Source: Odontesthes bonariensis
Taxonomy: Eukaryota; Chordata; Actinopteri; Atheriniformes; Atherinopsidae
Length of the DNA: 64,000 bases
Reading direction: 5' to 3'
NCBI RefSeq assembly: GCF_027942865.1
Contig: NC_134510.1
Location: forward strand, 10,072,743-10,136,742
Shown: one piece after another, positions 22,590 through 35,390 of the stretch
Layout: the number at the start of each line of letters is the position of its first letter
How positions within the stretch are numbered: position 1 is the stretch's first letter
Made by a program: the position numbers and the translations under genes
The notes under the pieces: generated by a model
What the model was told of the DNA's origin: nothing
Databases searched by the model: none
What the model saw: the letters and a program-made list of their open reading frames with translations, nothing else

Positions 22590-23780
22590 AGGTGGAGAAA
22601 TTCCTTATATTTAAGCTGCGGAGGCATTATTTATCAAGTTGCAGACACTTTTATCAGAACTTATCATTTGACGCACATATAAAACAGGTTTCCAGGACTG
22701 CCTTCTTTCACCTTCGTAATATTGTTAAAATCAGGAACATCCTGTCTCAGAGTGATGCAGAAAAACTAATTCATGCATTTGTCACTTCAAGATTGGACTG
22801 CTGTAATTCTTTATTATTGGGCTGTCCCACATATTCTCTGAAAAGCCTTCAGCTGATCCAAAATGCTGCAGCCAGAGTTCTGATGAGATCTAACAGGAGA
22901 GATCATATTTCTCCAGTTTTAGCTTCTCTTCATTGGCTCCCTGTTAAATTCAGAACAGAATTTAAGATTCTTCTCCTTACATATAAAGCTCTTAATGACC
23001 GAGCTCCATCATATCTTAAAGATCTCATTGTAAGATATTTTCCCAACAGAGCACTTCGTTCCCAAACTGCAGGTTTACTTGAGGTTCCCAGAATTTCTAA
23101 AAGTAGAATGGGAGGCAGAGCCTTCAGTTATCAGGCCCCTCTCTTGTGGAATAAGCTGCCAGTAAATGTCCGGGAAGCAGACACCCTTTCCACTTTTAGG
23201 ACGAGGCTTAAAACTTTCCTTTTTGATAAAGCTTATAGTTAGAGATCCTTCAGGTGATCTTGAAACAACCCATAGTTAAGCTGCTATAGGCCTAGACTGC
23301 TGGGGGGCCTCATCTGTCACACCTTTCCTCACTTTACTCTCTTTTTCCCCTGTTTAATTTCTCAAATGATATTATGTACATGTGACATTATTGTGGTCAT
23401 TAACTCGTGTTTCCCTGTTCCAACAGGTATCCTTTGAATGGTGTTACAGTGGGTTTTTCCCTTCTTTTCTGTTTTCTCAAACCCCAGCTGGTCGAGGCGG
23501 ATGGCCACCCTTCCTGGTTCTGGTTCTGCCAGAGGTTTCTTCCTGTTAAAAGGGAGTCGTTTCTCTCCACAGTCACCTCAGGCACGCTCAGGACGGGAGA
23601 TTGGACTGAAGACAAGTTTAGGTGCAATCTGTTGGTTTCTTTAGCTAGGAAATTGTTTTTGAATTGGCTCTATATGAATGAATTGAATTATTTTGAAATT
23701 AATTATGATTACAATGAATTGAACTACAATTGGCTTGAATTGGACAATATTATTGAATTTTACAGAGGGTGGGGGAGGAA
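22590..23780 (+). mobile_element. 5'-truncated non-LTR retrotransposon (L2/Maui-like), reverse-transcriptase C-terminus and 3' tail
   Basis: The open frame 22592-23242 (216 codons) encodes the C-terminal tail of a LINE reverse-transcriptase polyprotein: AFFHLRNIVKIRNILSQSDA, HAFVTSRLDCCNSLL, LQLIQNAAARVL, SLHWLPVKFRTEFKILLLTY and PLLWNKLPVNVREADTLSTF. The catalytic YADD part and the endonuclease are absent. The 3'UTR carries landmarks of teleost L2-like elements (CTGCTATAGGCCTAGACTGC, GAGGTTTCTTCCTGTTAAAAGG-type motif, TTTCTTCCTGTTAAAAGGGA) and ends in degenerate GAATTGAATT repeats near 23680-23730. Its open frame suggests a fairly recent insertion. Clade assignment (L2 rather than Rex1) is tentative. 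Confidence 0.88.
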
Positions 23781-24054
23781 TTTTATGTATGATCTTGAGC
23801 TGATACAGGTTAAAAAAAAGGTTACTTAAATGTGTATCTACCATTTCGCCTCTGGGGATGGATATTGGTGTACAAGGCTTCGGTAGGTTTGGTATAGCTT
23901 GAAAAGATCCCACTTTTGCTGGGTATTTCTAAACCTTTTATTCCACATGGTGTCTAATTTGGCAGACACCTCCACTTTCAATTGAAGTCGAACTTTGAAT
24001 ATATGAATGGAGTGGAGAAAAGGGTCTGGTTTCAGCGTAGCACTGGCTAATCCT

Positions 24055-24390
24055 CGGTTTCTTCCAGGCTATTTTTCAAGCCATTGTGGGAGGCAGAGGT
24101 GGCCAGAAGTTCAATGCTAGAGATGTTTTTACCCTGCAATGTATTGACTGGAGGATCACCAGAAAGTTGTGGAGACACAACTGTGACGCCACAGCAGAGT
24201 ATGGCTTTAAAGCAATAGCCTACAATGTAACTTCTCAAAAAGCCCACCATGGAGCTACCCCTACAGGCTTGGAGGTAATGTACGGTTACACTGTCGTAAA
24301 TACAACACCCTTTCGCTTTCACGTTTCACGTTTGCTGACGAACCGGCGAGGAGTCAGAAGGTGCAAGCTATGTCGACCGAGAAGGTAAGA
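24055..24390 (+). other. exon-like unclassified segment
   Basis: A stretch starting after an acceptor-like GGTTTCTTCCAG (about 24056-24067) and ending before a donor-like GAAG|GTAAGAG (about 24382) stays open on the plus strand. The product (e.g. QKFNARDVFTLQCIDWRITR) matches no family I know. It may be part of a repeat; it lies just beyond the LINE tail. Confidence 0.2.
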
Positions 24391-25469
24391 GTAATCAAAT
24401 GTACCTGGGAGCGTGAGAGGGGTCTATTTGTTTTTGCGGTAGGTGTGCCAGAAAGCAAGTCGAAGTACTTCCGCTCAGCTCCCGGGCCGCTCCAGCAAAG
24501 TTACATAGCGCAGTTTTTCCAACTCAGACCCCCGAAGGGCATAGGAGACAGGCCAATCGTATTAAAACTCATTCTAGCCGCACAATTTTTTTTTCAAGCT
24601 GTTATTTTAAGGTAGAAATGTTACATAGTATTACTTTATATTGGAATCTGCTCTGCGTTTCCGTTCCAATGTTGTTTCCAATGAAAACTACATGAATGAA
24701 AAAAAAAAAAAATGTCAGTGATTTGTGGTGAGTTAATAGTTTAAAAAGTATTCTATTTTTCTCCTGGTTTTGTTGTATAGGTGCTTGACAAAAGTACATA
24801 CAGTAGATAATAGGTTCCACGAACACTTGATTTTATATATGTTTTGAAAATCTATGGGAGCAGGCAGATGATGGACATATAAAAAAAAATGTTTTCTCTT
24901 TTTTTCAGCTTTTTCTATTTAAATCAACTGGTTTTACCCTGATAAATTCAATTTTACAAGTTTAAATGTAAGCAATTATTTGAAAGATAGCTCGAACTCT
25001 CCAAAATATGAGAATTTCATTTTTGAAAAAAAGCCGCAGACGATAGTTACTGGGACTCGTTTTTGACTACTGAATGAAGACAAAAGAGGAAACAGCATTT
25101 AACTGGATTTTACTGAGAGTGTAAAGGAGTTTTTTTTTAAAGACATTTTTTAAAAAGCTTACATTTCCTGACATAAGCACATTTGCAAACCTAATTATGA
25201 ATTTTATATTCTGGTGAAAGATTATGTAGGACAAATTTTTTATGATCAGTGATATATGTGACAAAATTCTAACTCCCATGAATCCTGCAAAAATGATGAA
25301 TAATGTGATGTAACACAGTAATACCATGAAATATGGGGTATTAAGTTATTCATATTTATTTCTCTCACACAGAGACACACTCCCTCTCCATCCTGATAAT
25401 TAAGACCCTAACAAATCTTATGTACAATGGTGGTCACATTCTACCAGGTATTTGCAAAGATTAATGACT

Positions 25470-25660
25470 TATCCTAACACTCTGTCTCTGCAGTGCATCG
25501 AGGCTCTATTATCAAAACCAAAAGAGCCCAGAGTCTCAGCAGGGCTGCAGGCAACCAATCAGAACTCCAGCTCTCATTAGCAGACATCCATTGTGGGTGA
25601 TGGGAGGAGATAATTAACTTTGAGTAAGAGCCCTGGTCTCCTTCTCTCAATGAAAACAAT
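25470..25660. promoter_or_regulatory. candidate conserved noncoding element
   Basis: A unique stretch with CCAATCAGAACTCC, CTCATTAGCAGAC, GGAGATAATTAACTTTGA. Homeodomain-type cores are packed in about 120 bp. By eye only. Confidence 0.3.
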
Positions 25661-26218
25661 ACTTGGATATCATAGAGACTGTTGAGCGATATATTTAGAG
25701 ATGAAAATAGATTGCGTGTAGAATCTAGAAGAAAAAATGTTTATAACTCAAAGCAAATACTTTCCTCTTGTTCCTCAGTTTGCTGAAATGCTTTACATTG
25801 ACATGAGTCCATTATATCCGCTGTTGCTTTGACATGTCTCTACAAAATCAGATGACTCCCAGCGTGACATGTTTCTTAGCACAACCTGTACCAGCTTTTC
25901 ATCATCTGTCTTGTTTGATCAGTGTTTGAAACGGGTCCGTGCAACTAAGACCGCAACACAGAGGCGCATCGGAGAAAAAGACAAAACCACATTCACATGC
26001 ACGCACACAATATATATAAACAGTTTCCGGACCGATTTAGAGTTAACAAGATCATATCATGTGAATAGAGGGCTACTGGGCATGCTCTGTGATTGACAGG
26101 GCACGCTGCAGTCAGCTCCTCCGGGCAAGCATCAGCGAGCAGCAGCCCTGCTACTGTCAGAGCTCTGTTCTGGTCCACTGTGCCACACATACATATGCAC
26201 ATGGCCGGGCACACACAA

Positions 26219-26226
26219 ATGCAAAT
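26219..26226 (+). promoter_or_regulatory. POU octamer ATGCAAAT
   Basis: A perfect octamer consensus in ACAAATGCAAATGGGG. It lies beside CA-rich sequence, which lowers its weight. Confidence 0.3.
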
Positions 26227-27839
26227 GGGGATGGACGTGCGCGCTCACACACAGATACACATTAAAAAACCAAAAATTTCTCCTGTCTGTGCCACACACT
26301 TGCACATTCATGCACTGATACCCCCTCTGTCTGTCTCTCTCCTCTGCCCCAGCTGGCAGAAGCCAGCTAAATTACGAGTCGGGCTGCTTCCCCCTTTTTT
26401 GCATAGAAGCAGAAAAATTGGTTAATGCTTGAACAGAACAGTGTATTTGGGCTTTTCTCTGACCTGCAGCGTGGTCAGCCCGCACGGGGAAACCTCTCAT
26501 GAGACTGTGGGAATATCCAGTCATGGCTGCTCATCTTTGTTTAGAGACAGGAAGTCATAGGCAGCCTTTCACTGTTGCTAAGCCTCAGGAAGAAAAACAC
26601 TGTTTCTGAGGCATTATATACCAAAGCATCAGATGGTAGTGTCCTAAGTTTTTGCTCTCTAAGAGTTAGCCCATGCTAAGGAGGTGTAGACCTTTGTCAT
26701 TTAATTGTGGATGTTTTTGCTACATTAGTAGAACTGATAGTGATTGTTTTAACAGCCGAACATTCTAGCTTTGTAAAACATGTCTTAAATAGAATTGTTG
26801 TAATTGATGCTATTTTCTTTTTTTTCTCAGAATTAGGGAGAAGCATCAAGGACTCATCTTGTAGTTTGGATTTCTAAAATAAATACACGCATGCATGTCT
26901 AAATATGCAAAAAAGTCTGCCGTTGAAATGAGGTGCTGGCAGACCTCTACAAGGTGTTGCACCTATATGTTTGCTACTGTGCTGCATCACATGCGTCTGT
27001 GATGTCATCCATAACTCTGTGAACTAATGAAACCTCAAGTTGAACATTCGGCTGACAAAAACATGTATCTGTGACACCTAAAATGACCACCAGCACACGG
27101 AACAGAAGGAGTGAACCTTGCCAGTGAAACACAATGACTTCGGATTTCATGAGAGAAGTTGATATTTTCCTTCAAGGAAGTCGTTGGAGCCAGTGTGTAA
27201 GGGGCCACAGTGACACCTTGTTGACCTCATATCTGAGGCTGGATGACTGTTTCTACTTTTTAGTAACGTTTATGTTGGGAACTGAACAGGCCCGTTGCTG
27301 TCATGCTGAAAAGTAAATGTTTTCCTATTTATGACATAGGATTTCAGCTGCTCTACAGCTGGGGGCCTCCTTTGTCTTTTTAAACTTTGAAACATTTCTG
27401 AAAAACATGCAGTCTGGATAGCAGCATGTTGCTCACACAGCTGTACACGTTGTTCCCCTTTAAAGGCGCTTTCACAGATGTGCAAGGTACCCATGCCAGG
27501 TATACTACTGCATTCCCACATCATCACAGATGCAGGGTTTTGAAGTGTCAGATGGTCAGGGTCAGAGAGCAGCACCCATTATTTCAGAAGGGAATTTAAA
27601 TCTATGCTTGATCATAACATGGAACAGTTTCCCACTTCTCCGGCTCTGTATCTTCTCCATATTGCACTAATCATTCAAGTTCTAACATAGGTCGGACCTC
27701 CTTTTCAGAGTCTAGTAGTCACAGCGCATTCAGCCTCTAAACACAACACACATTTCCGTCACAAAAGCATTTTTAGTATTTTGAACTGATTGCAGAACTT
27801 CTGAGTTTTTAGTTTTAATGACACAATCTGCAAATATAA

Positions 27840-28440
27840 TTACCGCTGCAAGAAAGCCCAGCCAAGATAGCGGAGAGAAGCTGTCATCTGCTATTGTTTC
27901 TGCCCCGTGTCCTCCAACTGAACTTCACCGACTGACAGTTTAATTGGTTTCAGGGAATCGAGTGTGAAGAGGAGTCATGACCTTGATCTTTCTCTCTGAT
28001 AAATGACTTTTCCCCCCCAACTATACATGCAAATATGCAGACTTTGTGTGTCAAAGTGTTGAGAGGGAAGTAAACAGATACAGATTGTCTCATTTTATTG
28101 TGTGTTTAGTGGCTGATTAGAGGCCTAATTAAATACGGTGTTGGTGAGCTCAGAGGCAAACAGAGGAGACACTGACCCGGCGACTTCCAATGCACCCTGG
28201 GGATTATCCGAACAAAGAGAGTAGATGCACATAGGCTGATAGAGAACGTGCATTCAGGGACTTTCAACAAACAAGCATCATCAGACCTTTATCACCATAA
28301 CCTAACCTTAATTCACTCTTTACCTCACCATGATGAATATTAATTAATGGAGGCCAGCGGGAAATTGGGCAAAACTAAACATTAGCTCGATTAGACGATG
28401 ACAGCTGCAGTTCAGACCTGTGGGGTGAGAAGCACAACAC
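27840..28440. promoter_or_regulatory. candidate conserved noncoding element with a POU octamer
   Basis: A unique AT-rich but complex stretch with a perfect ATGCAAAT octamer (28027-28034), CTGATTAGAGGCCTAATTAA (about 28111-28130) and ATTAATTAATGGAGG (about 28338). These are typical POU/homeodomain sites. No ORF or repeat explains it. Confidence 0.4.
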
Positions 28441-28898
28441 TGCAAACACTCACCTTATATGCGCTGAACAAATGTCATCTTCATAAAAAATACAACTTAA
28501 TTTAAAATACGTTTTACCAGGAAAGTGTACTTTACATTTTGTCCCTCTGTTTGGTATGTACTGTACATATGACTTCATTCAAGTACTTAAGCTAAACCAT
28601 CGAGGTTACCTTTATACCATCATGTGTGTTTCAGTCTGTGGCACTCTCAGATTCCACAGATAGACATTTTTGAATGCAGATGGAAGATCTGCAGCCTCCC
28701 AAAATGCAATGGGTTGATGGAGAGCTAACTTGATGAAAGTTAGCTGAGCTGCCCAGAGCCAAGAGTGGCCGATAACAACCGCTTTCATAAAAAACAGGAT
28801 GCAGTGCTAAAAGTCATGAATAGCAAAATGGAAGCACAGGTTAAGAGCATAAACAAAAGATACACTGGATAATGCACTACTTCAAAAACTCACTCCTA

Positions 28899-29035
28899 GG
28901 TTCAATTTAGAGACACCAATGAATCTAACACATGAGAGAACATGCAAACTCCACACACAGAAAGACCCCAGTTGGGATTCTAACCAAGAGCCAGACAATG
29001 GTTCTAACAACAACACCACTGTGCAGCCCTACATG
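28899..29035 (+). repeat. fragment of the same interspersed repeat as 12080-12325
   Basis: GGTTCAATTTAGAGACACC, GAACATGCAAACTCCACAC and AGAAAGACCCCAG continue the family consensus beyond the 12-kb copy. Confidence 0.55.
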
Positions 29036-30737
29036 AGCCAGTCACAGTTTTCTGGTTTCTGGCCAGACCAGTGGTGACCTATGGTCTCAGCCAATCCCAC
29101 CAAAGACCCTTCACTGTTGACAAAGTAAAAGTCTCAAAGTCTGTAGTCTCTTTTCTAAAAACTTAAAATTATTAGCAGTTAGTAGTAGTGATTGCATCAC
29201 TCTATAGCTTTTATAGGGTTTTTTTTGTCTTTTTTTCAGGGAATTTGTCCCTTTTTGACAATCTTTTAAAAGGGCACTCAAGCAGCTCACTATTGTACTT
29301 TCAGAAAGAATGGTCAAAACTGAAGCTGTGGAGTCCTCAACATTGTGACTAGTCTGGGGGGAAAAAAAATCTTGGTTTCAACATTTCCTGTAATGCAGTT
29401 TCATTTTCCTTTGACTTCCTCTGCCAGCCAGTAAATGTCCACATTATTTTCAGACTACATGCGTCATTGTGAAGCCGTTAAAGTTCTGGATCGGGCCAGG
29501 AGTTCCTTCCACAGTCATATAACATCATAAACCATTGTTTCCACAAGCTGAGTACAGAGTTGCAAAGGTGGCTGAGCTACTTTTGCTTGCAAAAGTGTCG
29601 TTTCTCTTAATGTTTTTTCTCATGTAAAAGCAACTGCTTCTGTGACGAGCACTGGCTAGTTAAAACATCAGTACAAACTGTTAAGTTTTGGAAATCGGGT
29701 TCTCCCCATTAAAACTTTATAGATGCAAGCTTGTGTATATATTTTAGAGCAGACGTAAAGTACCAAATTTGGTTACAAAAAAAAAAAAATACAAACAATG
29801 CAATCACAAAGTTCTAAATTTAGTCCTAATGAGTGTCAGATCTAGATCTGTTGTGTTACAGCCCTACAGTGATATAAAAAGCACTTTCAAAACAGATTAA
29901 AGTTTCATTTTACCTGAGGGCACTTTTGTCAATTTAATCTGAGATACAACAATAAATGTGGCGGAATATAAAAAAGACATGTGGGAATCATATATTAACG
30001 GAATAATATCAGTGTAACAGTGGTTGCAATTATAAATGGGCTCATGAGAGAAAAATACATGGAATATTCAGTATGAGGGAATGCAAAAAGGTGCGGTATA
30101 AATACAAAAGCAGATCAAATAAATGGGAAATAATCATAAAGACATTTTTTAAGACAGTATAATAAGATGCCAAAAGAGTAAATATGACAGATTACTTTAG
30201 TCGGTGAGGAGAGAGAAATATGATCTGCAGATGGTATGACATGAATGTGTGATCTGCATGTTAATATAAGATATTCATTTCATGACGTGTACAAACTGTG
30301 ATGTAGAGGTGAGGCGGCTCTAGCTGTCAAAGAGTCGGTGCTGCATTACAGACAGTGAGAGTGTAAAGTGTATCTGTTGTGTTGTCATCAGTAACCTATA
30401 AGACAAGAGAGGAAATTGCTTATAATGAGCAAAAATACACTGCAGTGGCCAAATCTTTGATTTCTATTTAGAACATGTTCCTCCTGAGGCCTGTTAGGGC
30501 TATTTCACATGCAAGCCCCCCCCGCCCAACTCACCAACTTCCTATTTTATTCCCCAACCCTGTCATCCCCTCTCCACCCCATTGGCGCCAACAATACCCC
30601 TCTCACTGCACCACCCCTCTCTCAACAGGCTTCTGTGGAATTTATTCAAATATTTTGACATTTCGGCTCCCCTCACTTCCCGAGCAGAAATGATTTGTGA
30701 CAGCTGGAGATGGGCTCGGTCGGAGGAGCTTCCTCTA

Positions 30738-30760
30738 CCCCCCCCCCCCCCCCCCCCCCC
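30738..30760. repeat. C23 homopolymer
   Basis: A 23-base run of C, which creates a spurious proline-rich reading frame. Its length is likely unstable and hard to sequence. Confidence 0.95.
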
Positions 30761-33267
30761 ACAACCCCTACTTCTTTGTAGAAGGGCAGATTTTTCTCTT
30801 TAGACTCTTAGAATCTTTTTTCTTCCTCCTGTTCAATGCTGTTCCTCCTGTCAGGTGATGCAGACCTTGAGAGGTTCTCCCGTTTTTTTTCTTTTTTTTG
30901 TGTTTCCATAGAGTGATAGACAAGCCGGGTGATATTCCTCTATTTGTTGACATTTTGTGTTTGCTGTCTCTTTTGTGCCTTTTGCTCAGTGCCCACCTAC
31001 TGTTTGATCCTGGGCTGACACCATGTATCAGTAGCACAGGGGGTAATATTCCTATGTAACTCCTTTCATGTGACTCCTCAGAGGATAAGCGCAACAGAAT
31101 CCATCCTTGTTTCGTTTTTAGGGGAATATCAATTACATGATCGCTTTTATACAGTATGATCACCTGCAGAAAGCTTCACATTGTTGCATGGTGCTATATT
31201 ATCACAAATGTATCTCAATAGCCAACAAACTGAGATCATAAAAATAGAGGATTATGTCCAGCAATGCTGCCTGTGACAGCAGAGTTGACAGCAGCGCAGT
31301 GAACTGACAACAAAGACTCCGTTTGAATAATGCTGCTCATTAGTTGGGGGACAGAGCCTTTTTCTGTTGCCACCTGTCCCTGGTCACTTTGCACCACTGC
31401 TATAGACAAACACACGCACTCAACACCAAAGTTGTCATCCATCACTGCACTCAAGACAAATGTGTATTTCTTTTTTTTTGTGTCTTTTAATTCTATCTCC
31501 AAAGATTAGACATTTTCTTTTGAGGAACATCACGGTATCTGCTCATAGAACATAAAGTCCAGTTTTCAAGTGCATCACTTGCTGTCGACTAAAGACAGCT
31601 ACTGAAGGGAGATCTAAGGAACCAAGTAAAGACTTGAGGTCCTGGAAATCAGCTCTCACGTATCAGCATGGTAAAGAATAATGAGTTTCCTGACAAGCAA
31701 GACACCAAAATAAAAATCTTCCCAACATCCTGGCATCAAAACAGTATGTTGTAGTATACTACTTCGGATTATTCTTTTTAGTTGGATATTCTTCCACACT
31801 TTGAAAAATAATATCTCCTTCTATACAAAAATGCAGGAATTCCCACAAACCCTGACATAATCATGCCAGGCCAGAAGGTGGCGATGTCTACATTAATGAC
31901 GCTTGTTAGCTGATTGGCAAAAAAAAGGAATTTGTTTGTGTGAACAAATGATGAAGTAGATTTGTGATTTTACGGCATATGCTCGTTACATAAAACAGGA
32001 GCCGGAACGCACAAAGTAGACTGAAATGCCCAAAACCTCTGTTTGTCGTGTACACATAGTTACACTGAGTTTTTAAAAATCTTCATACTGGAAAGAGTTT
32101 TTTTTTTAATCTCAGTTTTCACATTTTACATGTGGATGAGAGTTCCAAATGCAGAAGAAAAAGTTAATTTAGCAAACTAACAGTGTCACTGTCAACTGGT
32201 ATGAAATTAGATTTGTGCCAATAGAATCAAGCAAAACGTAAACATCAAACGAGAGAGAAAATAAACCTCATTGAAGCATTAAAAATATTCAAAAGGGAAA
32301 CCTGTGATTCGCAAACTAAGTCTTTGTGTAAAATGTACAAAAGATTGCTCTTTTTTTGTTTGAGGATACACCATTTCCCTCTGCTTCATTCTCACCAATC
32401 GGTGTCTGTCAGCTTTGCAGATATGCTGACAACCCTCTCCTTTGTGCTGCCTGACTTTTTGTTTCCAGTTCTGGCACGAACAGCTTGGTGTGAGGGTCTT
32501 TTGAGGGTTTTGTTGGGGGGAAAAAAGGCCCTTTTTCCTGTCTTTTATTCATCTCCATCTCTCACGTTGTCCCACTTTTTAGCCAAACTAAACCAAAGCC
32601 AACCAGGTAACTTTGGAAGGCACAGATAACGACTGTTAATCACAAGATTGCACCTCACAGTGCTCACACCACATTATTTCAACACAATGCCTTTTAGAGG
32701 ATGATCAGTGTTATTCTTTATGATCATTCACTTGTGCATGCATTCTTCTTTTTATAATCAACTCCAGGGGCTCGAGAGCAGTTCTTGGCACAGAGCCAGC
32801 CTTCGTTTATCAGTTTGTTAGGTTTCTTTGAGGCTCTGGCTCAAGGGTTATTGTTTCCACTGCATGCCACAAAGTGTGTGACCAGCTCCCAGTACTCAGC
32901 CTCCTGCCCATCAATGATACACCACCACCAACCACTGCAGAGTCATCTGGGTATTTCTCGAGATGACAGGACTCTTGTAAATGAAGAGAAACTGCGTGTA
33001 CAATCCACTGTGGTGCTCCTGAGCTGCTGACCACCTTCTCAGACAGACAACCCCTTAAACTGTGGTCTGTGAATAGGCTGAATTGTATTAAACGCACTGG
33101 AGAAATCAAAGAACATGATCCTCACCGTGCGGCCTGCTTTTTTGAGATGAGAGTGGGCTTTCTGACGCAGGTAGATGATGGCATCTTCAACACCAATCCC
33201 AGAACCAGTAAAAACAAAAAAGATAACAGAACTGAGGTGGCTAACTCAGACTTCATCAGTGAGGTAG

Positions 33268-33268
<1 letters not shown>

Positions 33269-33298
<30 letters not shown>

Positions 33299-33299
33299 A
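33269..33299. repeat. (GAT)n microsatellite
   Basis: About ten tandem GAT/TGA trinucleotides. Confidence 0.95.
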
Positions 33300-34082
33300 A
33301 GGCTATACCTTCCATTTCTATCTCTGATGAATAACGCAACACGGATTAATGTAATATTGCTGTAATGTTGTGCATTTTCCATTTCTCATGATACAAAGCA
33401 CTATGTAAATATTTGGAGCATATAAACATGTTTCATTAGTTTTATTATAACAATCAACCACAGCTTCAGTCCCCTCTGTTCTACAAAGAGCAGAGGGAGA
33501 AATGACCATTGATCGTATTGTTTTCATGATTATAAACCCGTATGTCGGCTACTTTACCAACAGAGCCAAGCAAAGCAAATGCAACAAAACAAGACAGCTA
33601 ATCAGTTATTACTTACCGATAGCATCAATGATGCTAACTCTGCATACATCTATCTTCTTGTTTTTATCTGTGCTCAAGAGATTGGATTAAAGCTGGTCTG
33701 TTGCTATGCAAAACAGCAAAACATTATATGCATTTATTATATCATTATCATATCATAAACTTATAAAATGTAATAACCGTAGGCTGAAAGAGCATCCAAG
33801 TGTGTCAAACAAGTTTTTGTTAGCTTCAGGGAATCTATGCCCTGATTCACTAAAATCTAAAGAAAGTTTCAGGCCCAGAAATGCGCAGAACAAAGGTCAG
33901 TGTACTTCAAAACAAGTCAGAAACACATAGTTTTAAGATTCAACACTTCTCTCCGTTGCTTTAACTTGACGATTTTATATGTTGATCCATTGTGATGAAA
34001 CTATGGAGGTAAAAGTCCTGTCAACAACAAAAGTATCAGATCACACATCTTCAGGATTGAGTTAAATAGAGGTTCATCCTTT

Positions 34083-34090
34083 ATGCAAAT
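34083..34090 (+). promoter_or_regulatory. POU octamer ATGCAAAT
   Basis: A perfect octamer in TTATGCAAATAAAAAC. Confidence 0.3.
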
Positions 34091-34634
34091 AAAAACAGCA
34101 AAAACAAAGTAATTTGATTCAACCAGAATGCAAAAACATTCTAATTGAACAGATCTGAGGAGAATGCAACTGTAGCTCTAAAAGGAGAGAATCAGTCATA
34201 TGTCAAGGACAACCAGAGCTAATAAGTGTATAACATGATAGAAAAGAAAATTAGTTCATAGCTGTCATCTGGTTGATGAAGAGGCAATCAAAATCAAAGT
34301 GAATCATTCTGTGAGGAGGATTGTGTTTTGGAATTCAAACGGGCAATGCTTCAATATGACAAATCAGCTGGTGTGGTGCATGTTGATTGATTCCATCCAT
34401 GAAAACCTAATAGATTTAGCCCTCTGTGAATTTGGCTCTCATTAACCTCGCAGCATTTTCATACCAGAATATATTGGAGCCATTTTATCCACCACTCAAA
34501 GGCAATTCAGAGGGTGATAAATCCTTTGGCTTATCTGGCTGCAGGTGACAGTGCAGCAGAACACTGCGGCTGACGGGGGCACAAACACACACAACACAGA
34601 GAAATGCATCCACACATATTCACACTCCACGTAA

Positions 34635-34643
34635 ACACGCACG

Positions 34644-34682
<39 letters not shown>

Positions 34683-34694
34683 GCACACACACAC
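34635..34694. repeat. (CA)n/(GCAC)n microsatellite
   Basis: About 60 bp of CA repeats with GCAC units at both ends. Confidence 0.95.
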
Positions 34695-34889
34695 TTCTGA
34701 GGGTCGCCATGGTGACCCATGTGCGGAAAAACCTTGTGATCCAACCGGAACCAAAGACACGCTCTTTGACCCAAGCGACCAGGCACAGCATAAAAATCTT
34801 CCTCTCAGCTCCCAGAATAGAAGAGGATGAAGGAGGAGGAAGAGAAAAAAAAAAAAAAAACAGAATTCAATTACACAGTCGAAATCCAC

Positions 34890-35300
34890 TCCTTGCCCTC
34901 GGGGAGTGATATCAGCACCATTTAAAAGTCTGATTACTCACAAAACCAATAACATTTTGACTCCTTGGTAATGGACCAGTAGATTAGAAAATTTAGATTA
35001 CATTTAACTGCCTGTAGATTCTCATTAAAACGCCACCAACTAGTTAGAAACAATAGGTAATTAAGAGAGTAATGAAGCGCAGTAGCGTTAGCACACGTCG
35101 GCTTTATGCTACCCTTGTGGGACCCGGCCTTACTTTGCACTTATCCTGCAGCAAAGCCATACCAGTGCCTCATTTGGGCATTACGACATATTAAATTAGA
35201 TTAATGAATTTCAGAGGCGTCTCTGCGGGGTTGGTTGTTCTCCTGGCGGTGACAGTATAACAACAGATTATATATTAGAGGAGGCCTTCAAGCTGCAGGC
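34890..35300. promoter_or_regulatory. candidate conserved noncoding element
   Basis: About 400 bp of complex, repeat-free sequence with many homeodomain-type sites (CTGATTACTC, GGTAATTAAGAGAG, AAATTAGATTAATGAATT) and CATTTAAAAGTCTGATTAC. No reading frame of note. Among the best enhancer-like stretches in the window by eye. Confidence 0.4.
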
Positions 35301-35390
35301 AGGCCAGCGCAGGTTAGTCTCTTGACAGAAGTGCGAAGTGTGACAGTTTGGGTGGAAACTGTCTCGTGTTTACTCCTGCTAAATAGTCAA

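Noticed and set aside
22592..23242. 216-codon frame as a host gene
   Set aside because: The motifs are those of a LINE reverse-transcriptase C-terminus followed by a LINE 3'UTR, so it is entered as a mobile element.
30475..30803. Proline-rich plus-strand frames
   Set aside because: They depend on the C23 homopolymer and pyrimidine-rich sequence.
34496..34909. Cys/Val-rich and Thr/His-rich frames
   Set aside because: Translations of the CA/GT microsatellite.
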